Below the pieces are notes generated by a model. That model was not told the origin of the DNA and made no database searches. It saw nothing but the letters and a program-made list of their open reading frames with translations. This document shows positions 32,301 through 44,297 of a DNA stretch of 64,000 nt, piece by piece. The stretch covers positions 3,410,001-3,474,000 of the forward strand of contig JANFOG010000004.1 of assembly GCA_024336345.1 (NCBI GenBank), in the 5' to 3' direction. The position numbers were made by a program, and so were the translations under genes. How positions within the stretch are numbered: position 1 is the stretch's first letter; each line of letters begins with the position of its first letter. The stretch is from Mariannaea sp. PMI_226. Lineage: Eukaryota > Ascomycota > Sordariomycetes > Hypocreales > Nectriaceae.

Positions 32301-32804
32301 CGCGTGCACTTCAACGGATCCATCCTCTGGGGTGTTGTCGGCCCTGATGAATTCTTCGGCCCCAAGGCCATCTATCGTGGTCTTGTTTGGTTCTTCCCCC
32401 TTGGTGCCATCCTGCCGATCCCTCTCTGGCTCTACTGGCGTCGTAACCGCACAAGCATCATCCGCAAGGTCAACTTGCCCGTCATTTTCGGTGCAATGTC
32501 CTGGATACCTCCAGCTACGGGTCTCAACTTTTCCGTTTGGGTACTTGTCTGCTACGTCTTCAACTACCTTATCAAGAACCGCCATAATCCCTGGTGGAGC
32601 AAATATACCATGACTCTTAGCGCCGCCCTCGATTCCGGTCTCGCCTTCGGCATTTTGGTGGTCTTCTTCGGCTTCATTTATCCCGGCTGGATGCAGGGTT
32701 TCCACTGGTGGGGGACCGAAGTGTACAAACAAGGCTGTGATTGGCAAGCTTGCCCCTACAAGACTGTCCCTGAAGGAGATCGCTTTGGTCCCCAAGTCTG
32801 GTGA
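29334..32804 (+). CDS. OPT-family oligopeptide transporter
   Basis: Join 29334-31846, 31901-32804; 1,138 residues with this start. OPT proteins are proton-coupled plasma- or vacuolar-membrane carriers of small peptides and related compounds (glutathione, metal chelates). From residue 389 (MWCLSILFSFLGSSTNLFF) onward there are many hydrophobic helices. Family landmarks include the WNEKEHT segment (the NxKEH region of OPTs), the SGMIWPGTLM loop, WIPPATGLNF and the Trp-rich C-terminus. The first 388 residues are hydrophilic and low in complexity (Ser/Ala/Asp runs, an acidic block DENDDEDDDDN). The first ATG in the frame is 29334. The next good one, 29988 (MASKTT), would give 920 residues, nearer the common size, so the true start is uncertain. 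The 54-base intron interrupts the FVVEYYP helix region. Confidence 0.9.
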
Positions 32805-33216
32805 TACGGGTGAAGGAGGTGCGATTTTAGGAGGTGCGGTTTTGTGTGAAGCACCCTTGCAAAGCTCACAGCTAATCGTAGGTAAAACAAGCTCATGAGA
32901 GAAAATAGATTATCACTACGCAGTTGCGAAGGCTTTCAGTTTTTGCATAATAATTAAAAAAAAAAGTTCATACATATGTCGGGTAGGAGACGTTGGTTGT
33001 GCTAGTTACTAGTTTTGGACGTGACCTTTACTTGTTTTTTTAAAAAAAGAAGAAACGAAGTTGCAACCGACTGTGACCGTCTATGTCGATGCACTTCGTT
33101 TCCTCCGTCTGATTCATATTTTCAGTGATTACTATACAGTGTAACGAGGTCTGGCCTTTGACCGCACCCATACCAGTTTACACCCCAAACGCTTGCCCAC
33201 ATGACCCATTCGTTAT
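32805..33216. other. Convergent 3' spacer, OPT / RPN1
   Basis: A 412-base spacer holding two 3' ends, with A- and T-runs at about 32,956-32,967 and 33,034-33,047. Nothing else is seen. Confidence 0.4.
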
Positions 33217-36085
33217 CTATTTCTCATCTTGCCACTCTGGGTTCTTCAACGCGCATCGTTAGTAAATCATCAATCATACAGGGACTTGATATATTAAACT
33301 CACCTTTCGTAGAATCACCAGGCCTTCCAAAGTGCTGTTCAAAGAGATATACTCCTCATCCTCAAGCTCCGCACGGTCTCCGTACGCGAGAACCACTGGT
33401 GTGCTCTGGGTTTGCCAACCAGTGATGGTTTTGGGTCGACCTGCTTGACCTACAACATCAACTGCTTGGCCCACTCGGACATTGACCTTGAGGGGCTTGA
33501 GGTTCTCATCGAGGGTAACAAGGAATCTAGGATGCATGGCGGTGACGAGGAAGTAAAGGAGGTAGTGGGAGTTGGAGGTGATGAACTCCTTGGGCTCGAT
33601 CATAGCCACAAGGGTAGCGAGAAGGCCAGCTGCTGAAACACGGGACAGGACCTGTCGATCAGTGTGGAAGGGGCTGAGAGACAACGTGCCCTTGCCCATA
33701 TGGAGGAGGCCTTGAGCAATGCGCACCATGAACAGAGCATCCTGGTCACGGTGGTAGTAGCTGGCAAGCTGTCGAAGAAGCTGAGCCAGACGGGCGTTGT
33801 TGGTACCGGCTCCAAGCAGACCCATGGCAAAAATGGCGTTGATGGCTACCTCGGGATCGGTATCGTGACTGTATCTCGAAAGTGTGTCGTAAACCTTCAT
33901 CTGCGGATTGCTGGGGCTGATAAGGCCCATAGCAAGGGGTACTGCTTTTCGAATATTGGCCTCGCCGTAGTGCATAAGGTGGCCAAACTGTCGTAGGACC
34001 ATCTCCTGACCGACATCTTCGCCCATGGCCACCAATGCAATGCCAATGACGGCATAGGCTTGGAGAAGCTCATCCCCCTTCTTCTCATCGGACTCCTCTT
34101 TATGCTCATTGCAGATGTGGAGAAGCTCCTGGATCTTCAAAACAGCACCAGTGCCGGCCCAGGCGCAAATCTCGGCGAGAACGGCGGTGGCATTAGACAT
34201 GGGGTGATCGATGGCCTTGAGGGTCTCGAGAATTACGTCCACCTCTTCTTGTCGTCCAAAGAAGAGGAGGCCAAGACCCAGGGCCAAGAAGCGCGTCCAC
34301 TTATCTGTCAGCTGGTTCTTTCGGTCCTCATCCATAAGGGTAGTGACGATAGCTTCGCTGACTTCAGGGTGAGATGAGCCAACGAAAATAAGGCCGCAAG
34401 ACAAAGCTGCCATAGCAGACACTTGCATATCCTGAGCAGCGTCAGAGATGAAGGGCAGGAGAAGCTCGAGGACGTCCTCCTTGTTTGAGCCAGCATAAGC
34501 CAATCCCAGGCCCATGATGCAAGCTGTCCGGATCAAGGGGTTGGTGTGGTGCAGCTTATCGGCATCTCCAAGCAGAGCCAAAGCTGGGTCTGAATCGATT
34601 CGAACGCCCGAGTTCATCACACCAATGGCCAGCATGGAGCCAGCCGTAATTTCGGGCTCTGGGGAGTAGGTATATCTGTCGATCTTGTCAAGACCGCTTT
34701 CAACATCCCAAAGCATCAGAGTACCCAAGGAAGCGACTGTTGACATCATGCCGTCAGACTTGGTCTTCCACACCCAAGATTCCTTTTCACCCTCCACCAG
34801 CATCATCTTGTCATTGCCGAATCCTGCATTAACAAATGCGTTGACGAATGCCGCAGCAAGGTTATGTCTGGCTGAGTCCAGGTTTGTCATACCAGCAACA
34901 CGACTGCTCTCAAGGTGACTCTTGTAGATATCCTCCGTGCTCTTGGGATCGAGGATGTTGAGCTCTTTACCAAGAGCTTTAAAGTGTTCTGAAAGTTTGA
35001 GGCTGGAAAGACACTCTGAAACCACCTGTTCATCATCCCAATCACTTTCCGTTTCCATGACTATCCGTTGGCGAGCGATCAAGAAAGCTAGCTGCTTCTC
35101 AAGAGCAGGATCCTCGGCCTTTTCAAAGTCGGCCCGGATCAGCTCTACGTCATGAAGTCGGATAGCCAGGACCATAGCCTGTGCGAACTGCTTGTACTGC
35201 ATGTAGATATCGTGGGCTGTTCTGAGGAAGGTCTCGTTGTCGGGGTAGGTGAGGAGGTTGACCATGCTGACCATGTAAAGACAAACTCGCGCGTATGTAT
35301 TTTCGTCAACAAACTTGGGAATCTGTTCAATAATTTCAAGCTCGCTCATCAAATCCACAGCATCAGCCTCAGCGTTGCTCTTGAGGAAGAGCGGAATCAG
35401 AATCGTGGCAAGGTCGACCAGGTCCTTGGTGGGCTCATCTGTATTAATGCGCTTTCCATATACCTCCCCAATCTGCAGTGCCAAGTGCCGGACATACTCG
35501 TGTCCCCAGGACTCAATATCAGACGTTGGCGCTAGAAGTCGATATTTGAGGGTGTCTTGGCGATCATCGTCTGAAAATGTCATACCGATCACGGAGAGAA
35601 CATCAGCCAATGACGTCTTATCGTCGCTTTGTGGCCATTCATCGTATAGCTTGGTTAAGGTCTCGTAGTGTGGTCGCAGGAACTTCAGCGGCTTTGGAAC
35701 TGCGGTCATGGATGACGTCGATGTTTTAATGGAGGTCTTCATGGCTTCGAGGGCGGGCTTGTAGAGGTCGGTGTTCGACTCCTGAGACGTGGTTAGATAA
35801 CAATGGTCATATGTTTATGCTTCGCAACTTAATGCCACTCACTGTCAAACGCTCTACCATCATATCAAGTTCGTTCTTGAGTTGTTGGTCTTCCTCGTTG
35901 AGCTCCTCCTCAGCTTGTATTGGTCAGTAACGTCGCATCAGGTGCATGATGGGGGGTCCCGAACTCTCAATCTTGTCATCCTCCTTCTTCCCGTTCGTCA
36001 AAGGCTTGTCCTTCTTAGCACCATCGTCGACGGCCTTTCCCTTGCCCTTGTCCGCCGCCTTGGGCAGTTCACTGTCTTGAGCCAT
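33217..36085 (-). CDS. RPN1: 26S proteasome regulatory subunit RPN1
   Basis: Complement of join 33217-33243, 33304-35781, 35843-35913, 35965-36085; 898 residues. RPN1 is the large scaffold of the 19S base that docks ubiquitin receptors (Rad23, Dsk2) and Ubp6. The charged N-terminus (MAQDSELPKAADKGKGK) and the EEDQQLKNELDMMVERLT helix precede the solenoid. The proteasome/cyclosome repeats, with Gly-Leu-Gly-rich motifs such as MGLGLAYAGS, ALGLGLLFFG and MGLLGAGTNN, occupy roughly residues 400-800. The final 27-base exon adds NPEWQDEK, the usual acidic tail, after a GTGAGT donor and a TTTACTAAC branch point. Reading through that intron would give a false VSLIYQVPV end. Divergent from RIO2. Confidence 0.96.
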
Positions 36086-36620
36086 GGTGACAGTTGGAGG
36101 CTAAGACGTCTAACAGCAGCTGGAAACAACGGATTGAATAAAAGGAAAGAGTTCGCAATATGATTAAGCAGATTCCTTATCTCGTGTAACAATATTCTCA
36201 GGTGGTGATGGCGTAGTCCTGATGAGGCAGTGAGTGGATGTCGCGAGTGATGGAAGGTGATGGAGCCCGCTTCGTAAAGCTCGAGGTGCTGTGCTGTACC
36301 CAGGTAGCTCTGGTTACGCCAGGCGCTGCCGCCTGCAATGGGTCCAGAAGCCAACCTCCAGGTCACGTGGAAAGCCTTACATATCTGAGTTATCCGAGTA
36401 TCCTCCGAGATAACGCACAGGGAAGTCACTAGTCTTATCTTATCATCGATTTGATCTTATCGCTAAAAAAAAAATCTAGAATACTGCAGGATAACCCCAC
36501 CATTGCATGACAAGCAAATAATCGACCCCGCGGTTGAACAGTGTAGCCAGATACAACAAGTTATCACAGAGTGTTGGAGCCGATAATCTATCTGTACCCG
36601 ATTCGGAGACTTGAAGCACA
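36086..36620. promoter_or_regulatory. Divergent RPN1/RIO2 promoter with a GATAA cluster
   Basis: These 535 bases between two divergent housekeeping genes hold eight GATAA cores (either strand) at 36390, 36409, 36435, 36440, 36457, 36490, 36561 and 36582, plus one CACGTG at 36365-36370. Two sites abut directly (36435-36444). GATAA is the core of fungal GATA-factor sites; function is inferred from clustering only. No copy of the yeast proteasome element GGTGGCAAA was noticed. Confidence 0.5.
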
Positions 36621-37895
36621 ATGAAGTTAGATACCAAGGCTATGCGCTACCTCCTAGCGGAGGATTGGCGAGTCCTGACAGCCGTAAGTCTAATCGCAAG
36701 CCATCATTTTTATTTTCCACATGTAAGAGAATCTGACTGGGAGATGTAGGTTGAGATGGGGAGCAAAAACCACGAGATTGTGCCAACGTCGTTGATCGAG
36801 AGGATTGCTCGACTTCGCGGGGGTGCTAGCGGTGTCCATAAGAGCATTTCTGCTCTCGCCAAAGTCGGCCTGATCGCTCGCGTCAAGGAAGCAAAATACG
36901 ACGGCTACCGTCTAACCTACGGAGGTCTTGACTATCTCGCACTTCACTCTCATGCTCAGCGCAAAGTAGTATACAGCGTTGGAAACCGAATCGGTGTGGG
37001 GAAGGAGAGCGATATCATGGTCGTGGCAGACCATTCAGGAGAGCAGCAGGTGCTGAAAATCCACCGGCTTGGTCGAATCTCCTTCCGAACCGTCAAGTCG
37101 AACCGAGACTATCTTAAAAACAACAAAGGTTCTGGATCTTGGATGTATCTATCCAGGCTGGCTGCTATGAAGGAATTCGCTTTCATGAAAGCTCTTCGCG
37201 AAGAAGGGTTTCCCGTTCCAGAGCCCCTAGCGCATTCCCGACATACGATCGTCATGAGTCTCATCGATGCTTTCCCCCTTCGACAGATCTCAGAAGTACC
37301 CAATCCAGCATCGCTGTACGCTGATCTAATCGGCCTTATCCTTCGGCTCGCTAAGCACGGGTTGATTCATGGTGATTACAACGAGTTCAACATTTTGATC
37401 AAGGAGATCAAATCCACGTCAGAGGATGGGAAGGAAACTATCTCATTAGAGCCAGTGATCATCGACTTTCCTCAAATGGTGTCTATGGAGCATCAGAATG
37501 CAGAAATGTACTTCGATCGAGATGTCGCCTGCATAAAGCGCTTCTTTGAGCGGAGGTTTCATTTCGTACCTACAGAGTCGGGTCCCTTTTTCAAGAACGC
37601 CAAGAAAACAGTGGGCAAGGATGGCGCCAAGAGATTAGATGCGACAGTCGAAGCATCTGGTTTCACCAAGAAGATGTTGAAAGACTTGGATGCTGCAATT
37701 AAGAAAAAGGAGGAATCAAAAGGACAGGATGGAGAAGATGAAGACGACGAGGATGATGATGAAGACGAGGATGATAGTGAAGAGGATGAACAATCTGAGG
37801 AGGCCCAAGGAGATGCATCTGGAGGGCTGCTAGGGGATGATGCCGAGAAAACAGAGCTTCCGGTTGACGAATATATGTCAACGTTGACGGTTTGA
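36621..37895 (+). CDS. RIO2: Atypical protein kinase/ATPase RIO2
   Basis: Join 36621-36683, 36750-37895; 402 residues. RIO2 associates with pre-40S ribosomes and uses ATP hydrolysis in their cytoplasmic maturation (final 20S to 18S rRNA processing). The N-terminal winged helix (about 1-90) is followed by the kinase fold: the glycine loop GVGKESDIMV near 103, the ATP-lysine segment LKIHRLGRISFR, the catalytic HGDYNEFN at 228-235 (D230) and the metal-binding IDFPQ with D260. The C-terminal 70 or so residues are a highly acidic Asp/Glu tract then LPVDEYMSTL, a usual feature of eukaryotic RIO2 with a possible export signal. The first intron (66 bases, GTAAGT/TAG) follows residue 21. Confidence 0.96.
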
Positions 37896-38329
37896 GGACA
37901 AAGTAACGATACCCATGATATTCTAAAAGTAATTTAAATTTGGCTTGTTGCTCAAGATGCTCAGCTATTCAAATTGCCTATCTCTATCTCTCTCTTTTCC
38001 TACTGTCTTGTGTTTCACAAAGAACCTTCGGAGGGTGCATTGATTAGATATGTCTGTGTATTAACTTCAGGCCAAGAGCCGAAATGACTAACTATTTTTC
38101 CCCGACGGTCTTCTCGAAAATCTAGGTACAATTGTTCATAAGACGGGCCATAACATGTCATCTAGCCTACCGACTACCATAGGGCTATAGCATGCTGTGT
38201 GATCAAATAACGCTGCCTCGTTGTAGTAAAAGAAAAGTTCCAAGGGACCATGACAATAGAAATAAGGAAATCTGGTGCGTGGACGCTCTCGTGAGGTAGG
38301 TTCTCTCTGTAACGGTTGGCCTGGTCAAA
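37896..38329. other. Convergent 3' spacer, RIO2 / RRM gene
   Basis: A 434-base spacer between two convergent stop codons. It holds the 3' untranslated regions; nothing else is recognised. Confidence 0.4.
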
Positions 38330-40317
38330 TTACTGAGTTTCTTTCTTCAAAGAAATATTCTTCTTGATGGAGGGAGACGAGTCAGCAGATGCGCTAACAC
38401 CAGCTGCGCCTGCGTGAATGGTGACACTCTCGCGACATTCGGATGACGTTGGCGTGGTCACAGCTTCATCCGCGCTCTCGCTCGTAGCCGCCCTGGTCAA
38501 GATGTTAGAGCCGCCTCCCATGCCGACGCGACGAACCATACTGAAAAGACCCTCGCTGAGAAGCCGACTTGGTCCCATTGCCCCCCTTAGAGGTAGAAGA
38601 GGTCACAGTAGTGTTCGGGGCGCCGGAGGTAGCGACGGAGGTAGCCATGGATGTAACAACACTACAGTAATGTCAACCAAATCGTCTTCAGACGCCAGTA
38701 CCACGAACATACTTGCGGCTGCTGGCAGGGTGGATAGATCGTCTCCAGGACTGCGGCTGGGATCCGTACAAGGTTGGATTCAGTCCAACCAAGGGGGTTC
38801 CGTAGGCACCGATATTATACTCATTAGTGCGAAACTGGCGACGCTCTGCAGTCACACGCTTGAGCTCTTTTTGGGCAGGAGTGTCTGCATATCGAATGTT
38901 CATGAGAAGTCCTTCATCGCCAATCCCAACGCCGTTGAACTTGCGAATAATGTCATCACAAACCTCGCGAGTTTCGAAACTTCAAAAAAGTAAGCCATGC
39001 TTCTCACATCCTAGATGAAAGCCCAACTTACCGAGCGAATCCAACACCGCGGCTGTTTCCCATACTGTCTCGAAGAATCTTGCTGGAAACAATAGTGTAG
39101 CCCAGAAAGATTGTGCTGAGTTCCTAAAAATAGTCAGTTGATTGGTTCTTACACAGCTTTTGAAAGACTTACAACTTCGGTAAGAGTCTTGGGGAGATTG
39201 GAAATATAGAGATTAGTCGACAACTCATCTCCCTCGGCTTTGAGGCGGGAATTGAATGACTCCTATTGACCTAGTCAAATGATGATACAGGTATACGACT
39301 AACGTGTGACCTACCCGAGCAAAGCCCACTTCGTATCCAAGACGGTAGAAGCCACGAATGCACATCTCGGAATCAGAGATGTCGTAGAACTTGGAGAAGC
39401 CAAACCTATCAACTGTTAGTGAATTACGAAGCATCAAGTCAAGCAGTTCCTGAGTACCCCTTGCAAGCACCAGTGCCCGTGTCAATAATAGCCTTGGAAG
39501 TCTCGACCTCCCCGAAGCGGCGGGCGAACTGGTATAATAATTCGTCGTCAGTAGTAGGATGGAGACCTCGAATGTAGACGTTACGGTTTCCAGGGATGCG
39601 GTTCTCAAGGCTTTGCTCGAGGGTTTTCATCTGGCCAGGGGGAGTGAAGACGGCAGGGACGGCCTTTGGGATGGCTGGGCTCTGCTTGAGGAGTTCATCC
39701 AAAGCATGATCAGAAATTGCAGGCAAGGCTGGCTTGGCCGGAGCATCGACATGGAGGGATGTCAAGCCTATCTGCTGAGGGGAGGGTGTTGTGTAGGTGG
39801 AGCGGTCCAGGCTCGCGACGCGTGGCCCATTGTCGCGATGAGAAACACCAGCGTAGAAGGGTGTAGCAGGGGTAGATTCGGTGGTCGAGTACGAGCCACG
39901 TCGGTTCTCAAGCCCCGGGACTTCCGAGTGGCCACGATCGATGCGAGGATGAGTAGCGCTGGAACGGCCAGGGGTGAAAGGCATGAGTGGCATTGGCAAA
40001 CCAAGGTAAGGGTTTCCGTAATTGCTGTTAATGGAGAACGCTCCATAGCCATTCTCAGTGGTGTGGGCCATGTTCATGGACTGTGAAGCCGGCAAAGGGG
40101 ACAGAACGAACTGGCCATCGGGACCAAGCATGTAGGAAGGACCCATAGGGAGAGGCCCAGTTCCACTAGCTATGTTCATGCCGCCAAGATTCATTCCTTG
40201 AAATTGGTTCATGATTCCGTTATGTTCATTCGAGCCTGGGATCGTAAGATGAGAGTGGGAGGTACGGTTTGATGGGCCACTGGAGATGTAGGGAGCAGCG
40301 ACGTTACTAGTTTCCAT
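38330..40317 (-). CDS. Two-RRM RNA-binding protein, RBMS/MSSP-like
   Basis: Complement of join 38330-38492, 38542-38661, 38713-38979, 39032-39123, 39173-39262, 39315-39405, 39458-40317; 560 residues. Two tandem RNA-recognition motifs lie in the centre. RRM1 has RNP2 VYIRGL and RNP1 KGFGFSKF. RRM2 has RNP2 LYISNL and RNP1 RGVGFARF. Both motif spellings and the short linker resemble the vertebrate RBMS family. The first 250 or so residues are Asn/Ser/Pro/Met-rich and unstructured, and the C-terminus is Ser/Thr-rich with a Lys-rich end. An RNA-regulatory (stability or translation) role is inferred. The last intron (38493-38541, 49 bases, GTATGG donor, CTAAC branch point) is needed to reach the longer ending; without it the frame stops 17 codons later. 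ATG 40317 sits in ATGG context just after a probable leader intron. Confidence 0.87.
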
Positions 40318-40352
40318 GACCGTTGTTGGGTGAGGATGATAAAGCTGGGTTT

Positions 40353-40512
40353 CTAGGTTGAGGACCATGTAGTTAGCAAACAGTACTATCATTTAAACGT
40401 AACGCATGGGGTGAAGAGCGAAAAGTAACACAACTACCGGCATGCAACATGAATGTAGAAGGTCGGGTTCAAGCCAGCAGAATGCATCGGCTCATGTGAA
40501 GGCAATACTTAC
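40353..40512 (-). other. Probable 5'-leader intron of the RRM gene
   Basis: On the minus strand a GTAAGT donor at 40512-40507 and a GCTAAC branch point just before a CCTAG acceptor ending at 40353 delimit a 160-base intron, ending 36 bases before the start codon. Further GTAAGT donors at 40792 and 41117 suggest additional leader introns. No transcript evidence is available. Confidence 0.55.
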
Positions 40513-43500
40513 TTTGCTAACAGATCAACTTCTGAAATGCTGGCGGAGATGGCAAATGACTGATCTGGGCTGCAAAGATTCTATTCCACGATGAGATTAG
40601 TTCTGGATCCTATATTACGAATAGTTGAAGGGGGAAAGCGTGTCATTGATAGAAGGCGCCAGTCAAGGATTAGAGCCCAGGATTTTGCCATCAATTGACA
40701 GTCTTTCAAGAAATGTAATACATTTGCTGGAACTTTAGAGTAAAGAGAGGGGGGTAACAGATAGATATCACCAGGATTTGGAAATCACTTACCGTTGATC
40801 GACTGTCAACTACTTGGTAGCACAAGAGAGCCCCAAAGAGGTGAAGGCCAACAAGTCAAATGCTGGGGTACCAAGACGCTGAGATGAAGCGAGAGTAAGT
40901 AAGATAGGACAAGTTATTGAGCAAGATGAGGCTGAGAAGAAGATCTGCCAAAGGCTTGAGACTGGCTAGAACGAGTGTGGTGTGATGCAGTAGAAGAAGC
41001 TTGTGGGAGAAAAACAGAACAGAGTAGAGCGAGAAGAGACGAGAGAGATAAAAGACTATGGAAAGCTTTCCAAGAAGGAGAGGTCGAGGCCGAAAGTTTC
41101 GCTTAGATATCACTTACCTCGAGTTGAAATTAGGTGTATTAGAGGAAGGTGAAGCCGGTCGAAAGTCGAGTACCTAGTAATAGAAAGACGCCCGAACTCG
41201 CAAGAAGCTGGAGGCAAGAATGATGGGAGGCAAATTATGACGAGGTATGGTAGGTAAATGAGAATGTTTTGAGAAAAAAAAAAGAGTAAGTGACCTCCAA
41301 GATAAAGGTAAAGGTAAGGACAAAAACAAAATGGATAGTCAGGCTTTTCTCGCACCGCTCGAAGGTGCTATCAAGAACTGGTCAAGAAAAAGAAGGCGGT
41401 GGTGAGGAAGAGAGAAGGAGGCGAGGAAAGACTCGAAGTGGGAGAAAAGAGAGTGAGAGAAGAGAGAGAGAGGGAGAGAAGAAAGAGTTTTTTTTAGGGA
41501 AGAATTGTGCGTGTGTGTGTGTGTATTCTTTGCGGCTGGCAGTAGGTGGGAAGCGTGTTTGCTGACAGCCCGCAACAGTCGGTTTGCAGCCGGCAGCTGT
41601 CAAGGCGATCGACTCGCTGCAGGTCCTAAACCAGACGAAACAAGGTTGATGTCAGGATTCGTTACGCTAGATTAGTTGTGTTCTTGGAATGGGTTATCCA
41701 AGACTGTTCAGCGAGCAACTCAGCATGAGAGTAAGGGATATCGCGATGAGTTCTTGTCCTACTTTAACCCAACAAACTGAAAACGGTGTACCAGCGATGC
41801 TGAACTATGGCTGGATATATCCACAAATCCACAGTTGGATTTCCACCTGACTGTGATATGCAAGATGAACCCCAGCACCACTTCGTGCCTGTGTCCCGTA
41901 TTGGAGAGCTTGAGAGCTCAAGATGTTTATCGTCAAGATCGGGAGATATGCCTATCCCTCAACTTCAACTTCGTGGGCAATACGAAGCCTGAAAGAAAGG
42001 TGAAGTTGATAATCTGTGTCAAGATATGCAATGGCAATACCGTGTCGCTTTTTTTCTTTCGTGGACGTCGTTGCTGCTGTAGTCGTGACCGCAGGAGTGG
42101 TCGCAGTCTTGGTCGTTACACAATCCCAAAAGCTTTTCAAGCTCTCTTTTGCCTTGGCTTTCGATATGATCTTGGAATATACCAGACACACAATCCAGTG
42201 TTCAAGGAACTGAGAGTAAAGAGGGGTCTAAAACAGGAAACGGGAATATCTTCGTAAGAATACTTGAATAGGGGGTGGTTGAGCCGGGGGGGGAATATAA
42301 TCGATTATTAGGCGGTCATCTCATCGTTGTCAAGTAGGAGAGCCATCTTTCATTTTACAACAGAGGAACGACCTCATTCTTATCTTGGACGATCTTGGCC
42401 ATCTTCATCCTTACTTCTTGTTCCCGGGAGCTGGGAAGGACGCCAAATCGACCAGCTTCATGGAGTATTTGCTTCTGTCTCCCGGTCCTCCTCTGGCGCC
42501 AAATAAGCAACATATCGACCCCGCGGATCCGCCCTAATTGTTACGATCTCCTATCCCCACTAGGCTTTTTGCCCTGTGAAAGAGTAGTTGTCTGATTACT
42601 GCGCACTGATGACAAGGATGGGAACCCCATATAAAGACCAATGGTGTCGTTGAAGGCGTGACATTGGAGCGAGCCCCGATGCGAGGCAACAGATTGTGGA
42701 TGCAGTAGCCCCAACTCGGACTGTGGCACCCTGGACCATCTCTCGATTCCTATTGACCACATTAATACAAGTTCCTGCAGAAGGAAAAGGCGGTAATTGA
42801 CGGGGGCTTTCAATGGCTCAGTCCAGACCTGGGTACTTTCAAGTCCGTCCAGTTGTTTTCATCTCAAAGTCTTGCATTGCTTTTTTTGGCTGCTCAGTTC
42901 GAAACTGCAGTTGTGTCGTCCACTTGCTCGAAAAGAAAAGAAAAGAAAAAAACTTCCACTTAGCTACCCGGTTGGTATGAACAAATTTTATCCTCTTAAG
43001 CAGCTCGACACGTCTTGTCCGGGTGTTTCTATACTGGCGCTTCCGACGGGGAGCCTCTTTAGCCGCCGACCAGTCCGTTGCTTGTTGTGTCTCGCTTCAT
43101 CTGGTCGAAGTGTCGCGGGATAAGTTATCACTGAAAACGCTGGACCATTTCGAACCCTGGCAGAACTTGATTCCATCCCTTGAGATTGCTTTTGCACCCG
43201 TTAATCTTGGAGAACAGTCTCCCTTGCAGGCGCGGAAGTGTGTATGCACTAGGGACCCCTGTGTACAAATCACGCCAGCATCGAAAACCCACCGAGCCAA
43301 AAGCAACGACAATTGCAATTCGCACCACGAGAGGAAATGGGAAACTTGAGCAAATCAGCAAAGCAAGAACCATAAATTTCATATGCAGGTGCGCTTCTTG
43401 TTTCCCTGATTAGCTTGCACGGCCCCATATTCGTGTTCGTGTCACTGAGATTACGACTCGTCGCTGAATCATCCCTCCCCGTGTTGGGTGTGCCATGCCC

Positions 43501-43850
43501 GCTTCCCCGGGTTGCAATAACAAATCTGGGAGCCCGAAGTATGAGAGGCAACCGTAAGTTGATTACTTCAGTTACTCTTCGATCTCACCCTAGCGTACGC
43601 TATATTCTTAGCCCTCTGAATCGCTGACATATGGGATTTCGTGCTCCGGACATACCCATCGGGTACATCGGAGAAAGGTATCTTGATGAGGGGGTAAGAC
43701 ATTTAATATAGGCCATAGGTTCAATATTCGGATAGCTTTCGGGAGCTAGTTAGCTAAGATTCCCGCATGTGCTACTCTAGGTGCTCTTGTAATCAGCTAT
43801 CTAAGCCAGCTCATCCACCAGAGTGTTTATGATCGTAGTTGCAAGCTATG

Positions 43851-44141
43851 TATCCCTTTCGCGACCCTAAGGCAAGTGGAGAGTAGCGAACAAGGATAAC
43901 TAACAAATCAGATACTGCATAACATGAGGTACTTATATCTTCACTGTATTTCGCCCTCACAGAGTGTAACAGCAATATCCCTGACTCCTTATCGCGGGAT
44001 CATCACCATCACATGACTCTCAGAACAGCTCTCAATCGACTTCTGCTATTTGTTGGAAATAATTGTATAATGTCACTCATGTACAGATGGATGATATGGA
44101 GCCCGGTACGCTCCACTTGCCTTAGGGTCGCGAAAGGGATA
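43851..44141. mobile_element. MITE-like element with 31-bp perfect terminal inverted repeats
   Basis: The left arm 43851-43881 (starts TATCCCTTTCGCGACC) is an exact reverse complement of the right arm 44111-44141. Similarity continues imperfectly for about ten more bases inward. The outermost dinucleotide is TA on both sides, fitting a TA target-site duplication as made by Tc1/mariner-pogo transposases. The 229-base interior encodes no protein of note, so it would be non-autonomous. I see no second copy in the window. Confidence 0.7.
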
Positions 44142-44274
44142 GGAATGATATCAAAGGATAGCAAGAGAGCGGGGAAGAGACAACCTCGCCGTTAGGGTCA
44201 TACAACAGGGTCTCCAACAAAAACTCTCGATAATAAATCCTCATTTGCAACAGTATCACTGTGATCACACACCT

Positions 44275-44297
44275 AAAAAAAAAAAAAAAAAAAAAAA
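44275..44297 (+). repeat. Poly-A tract (23 A)
   Basis: Twenty-three As follow ACACACCT, 134 bases from the MITE-like element. The tract is not adjacent to a recognisable retroelement body, so a retroposed tail cannot be claimed. Confidence 0.85.

Noticed and set aside
32202..32795. 197-codon minus-strand ORF
   Set aside because: It is the antisense shadow of the OPT transporter second exon.
41835..42257. 140-codon plus-strand ORF
   Set aside because: It begins with TTG, has no domain and lies in the spacer upstream of the RRM gene.
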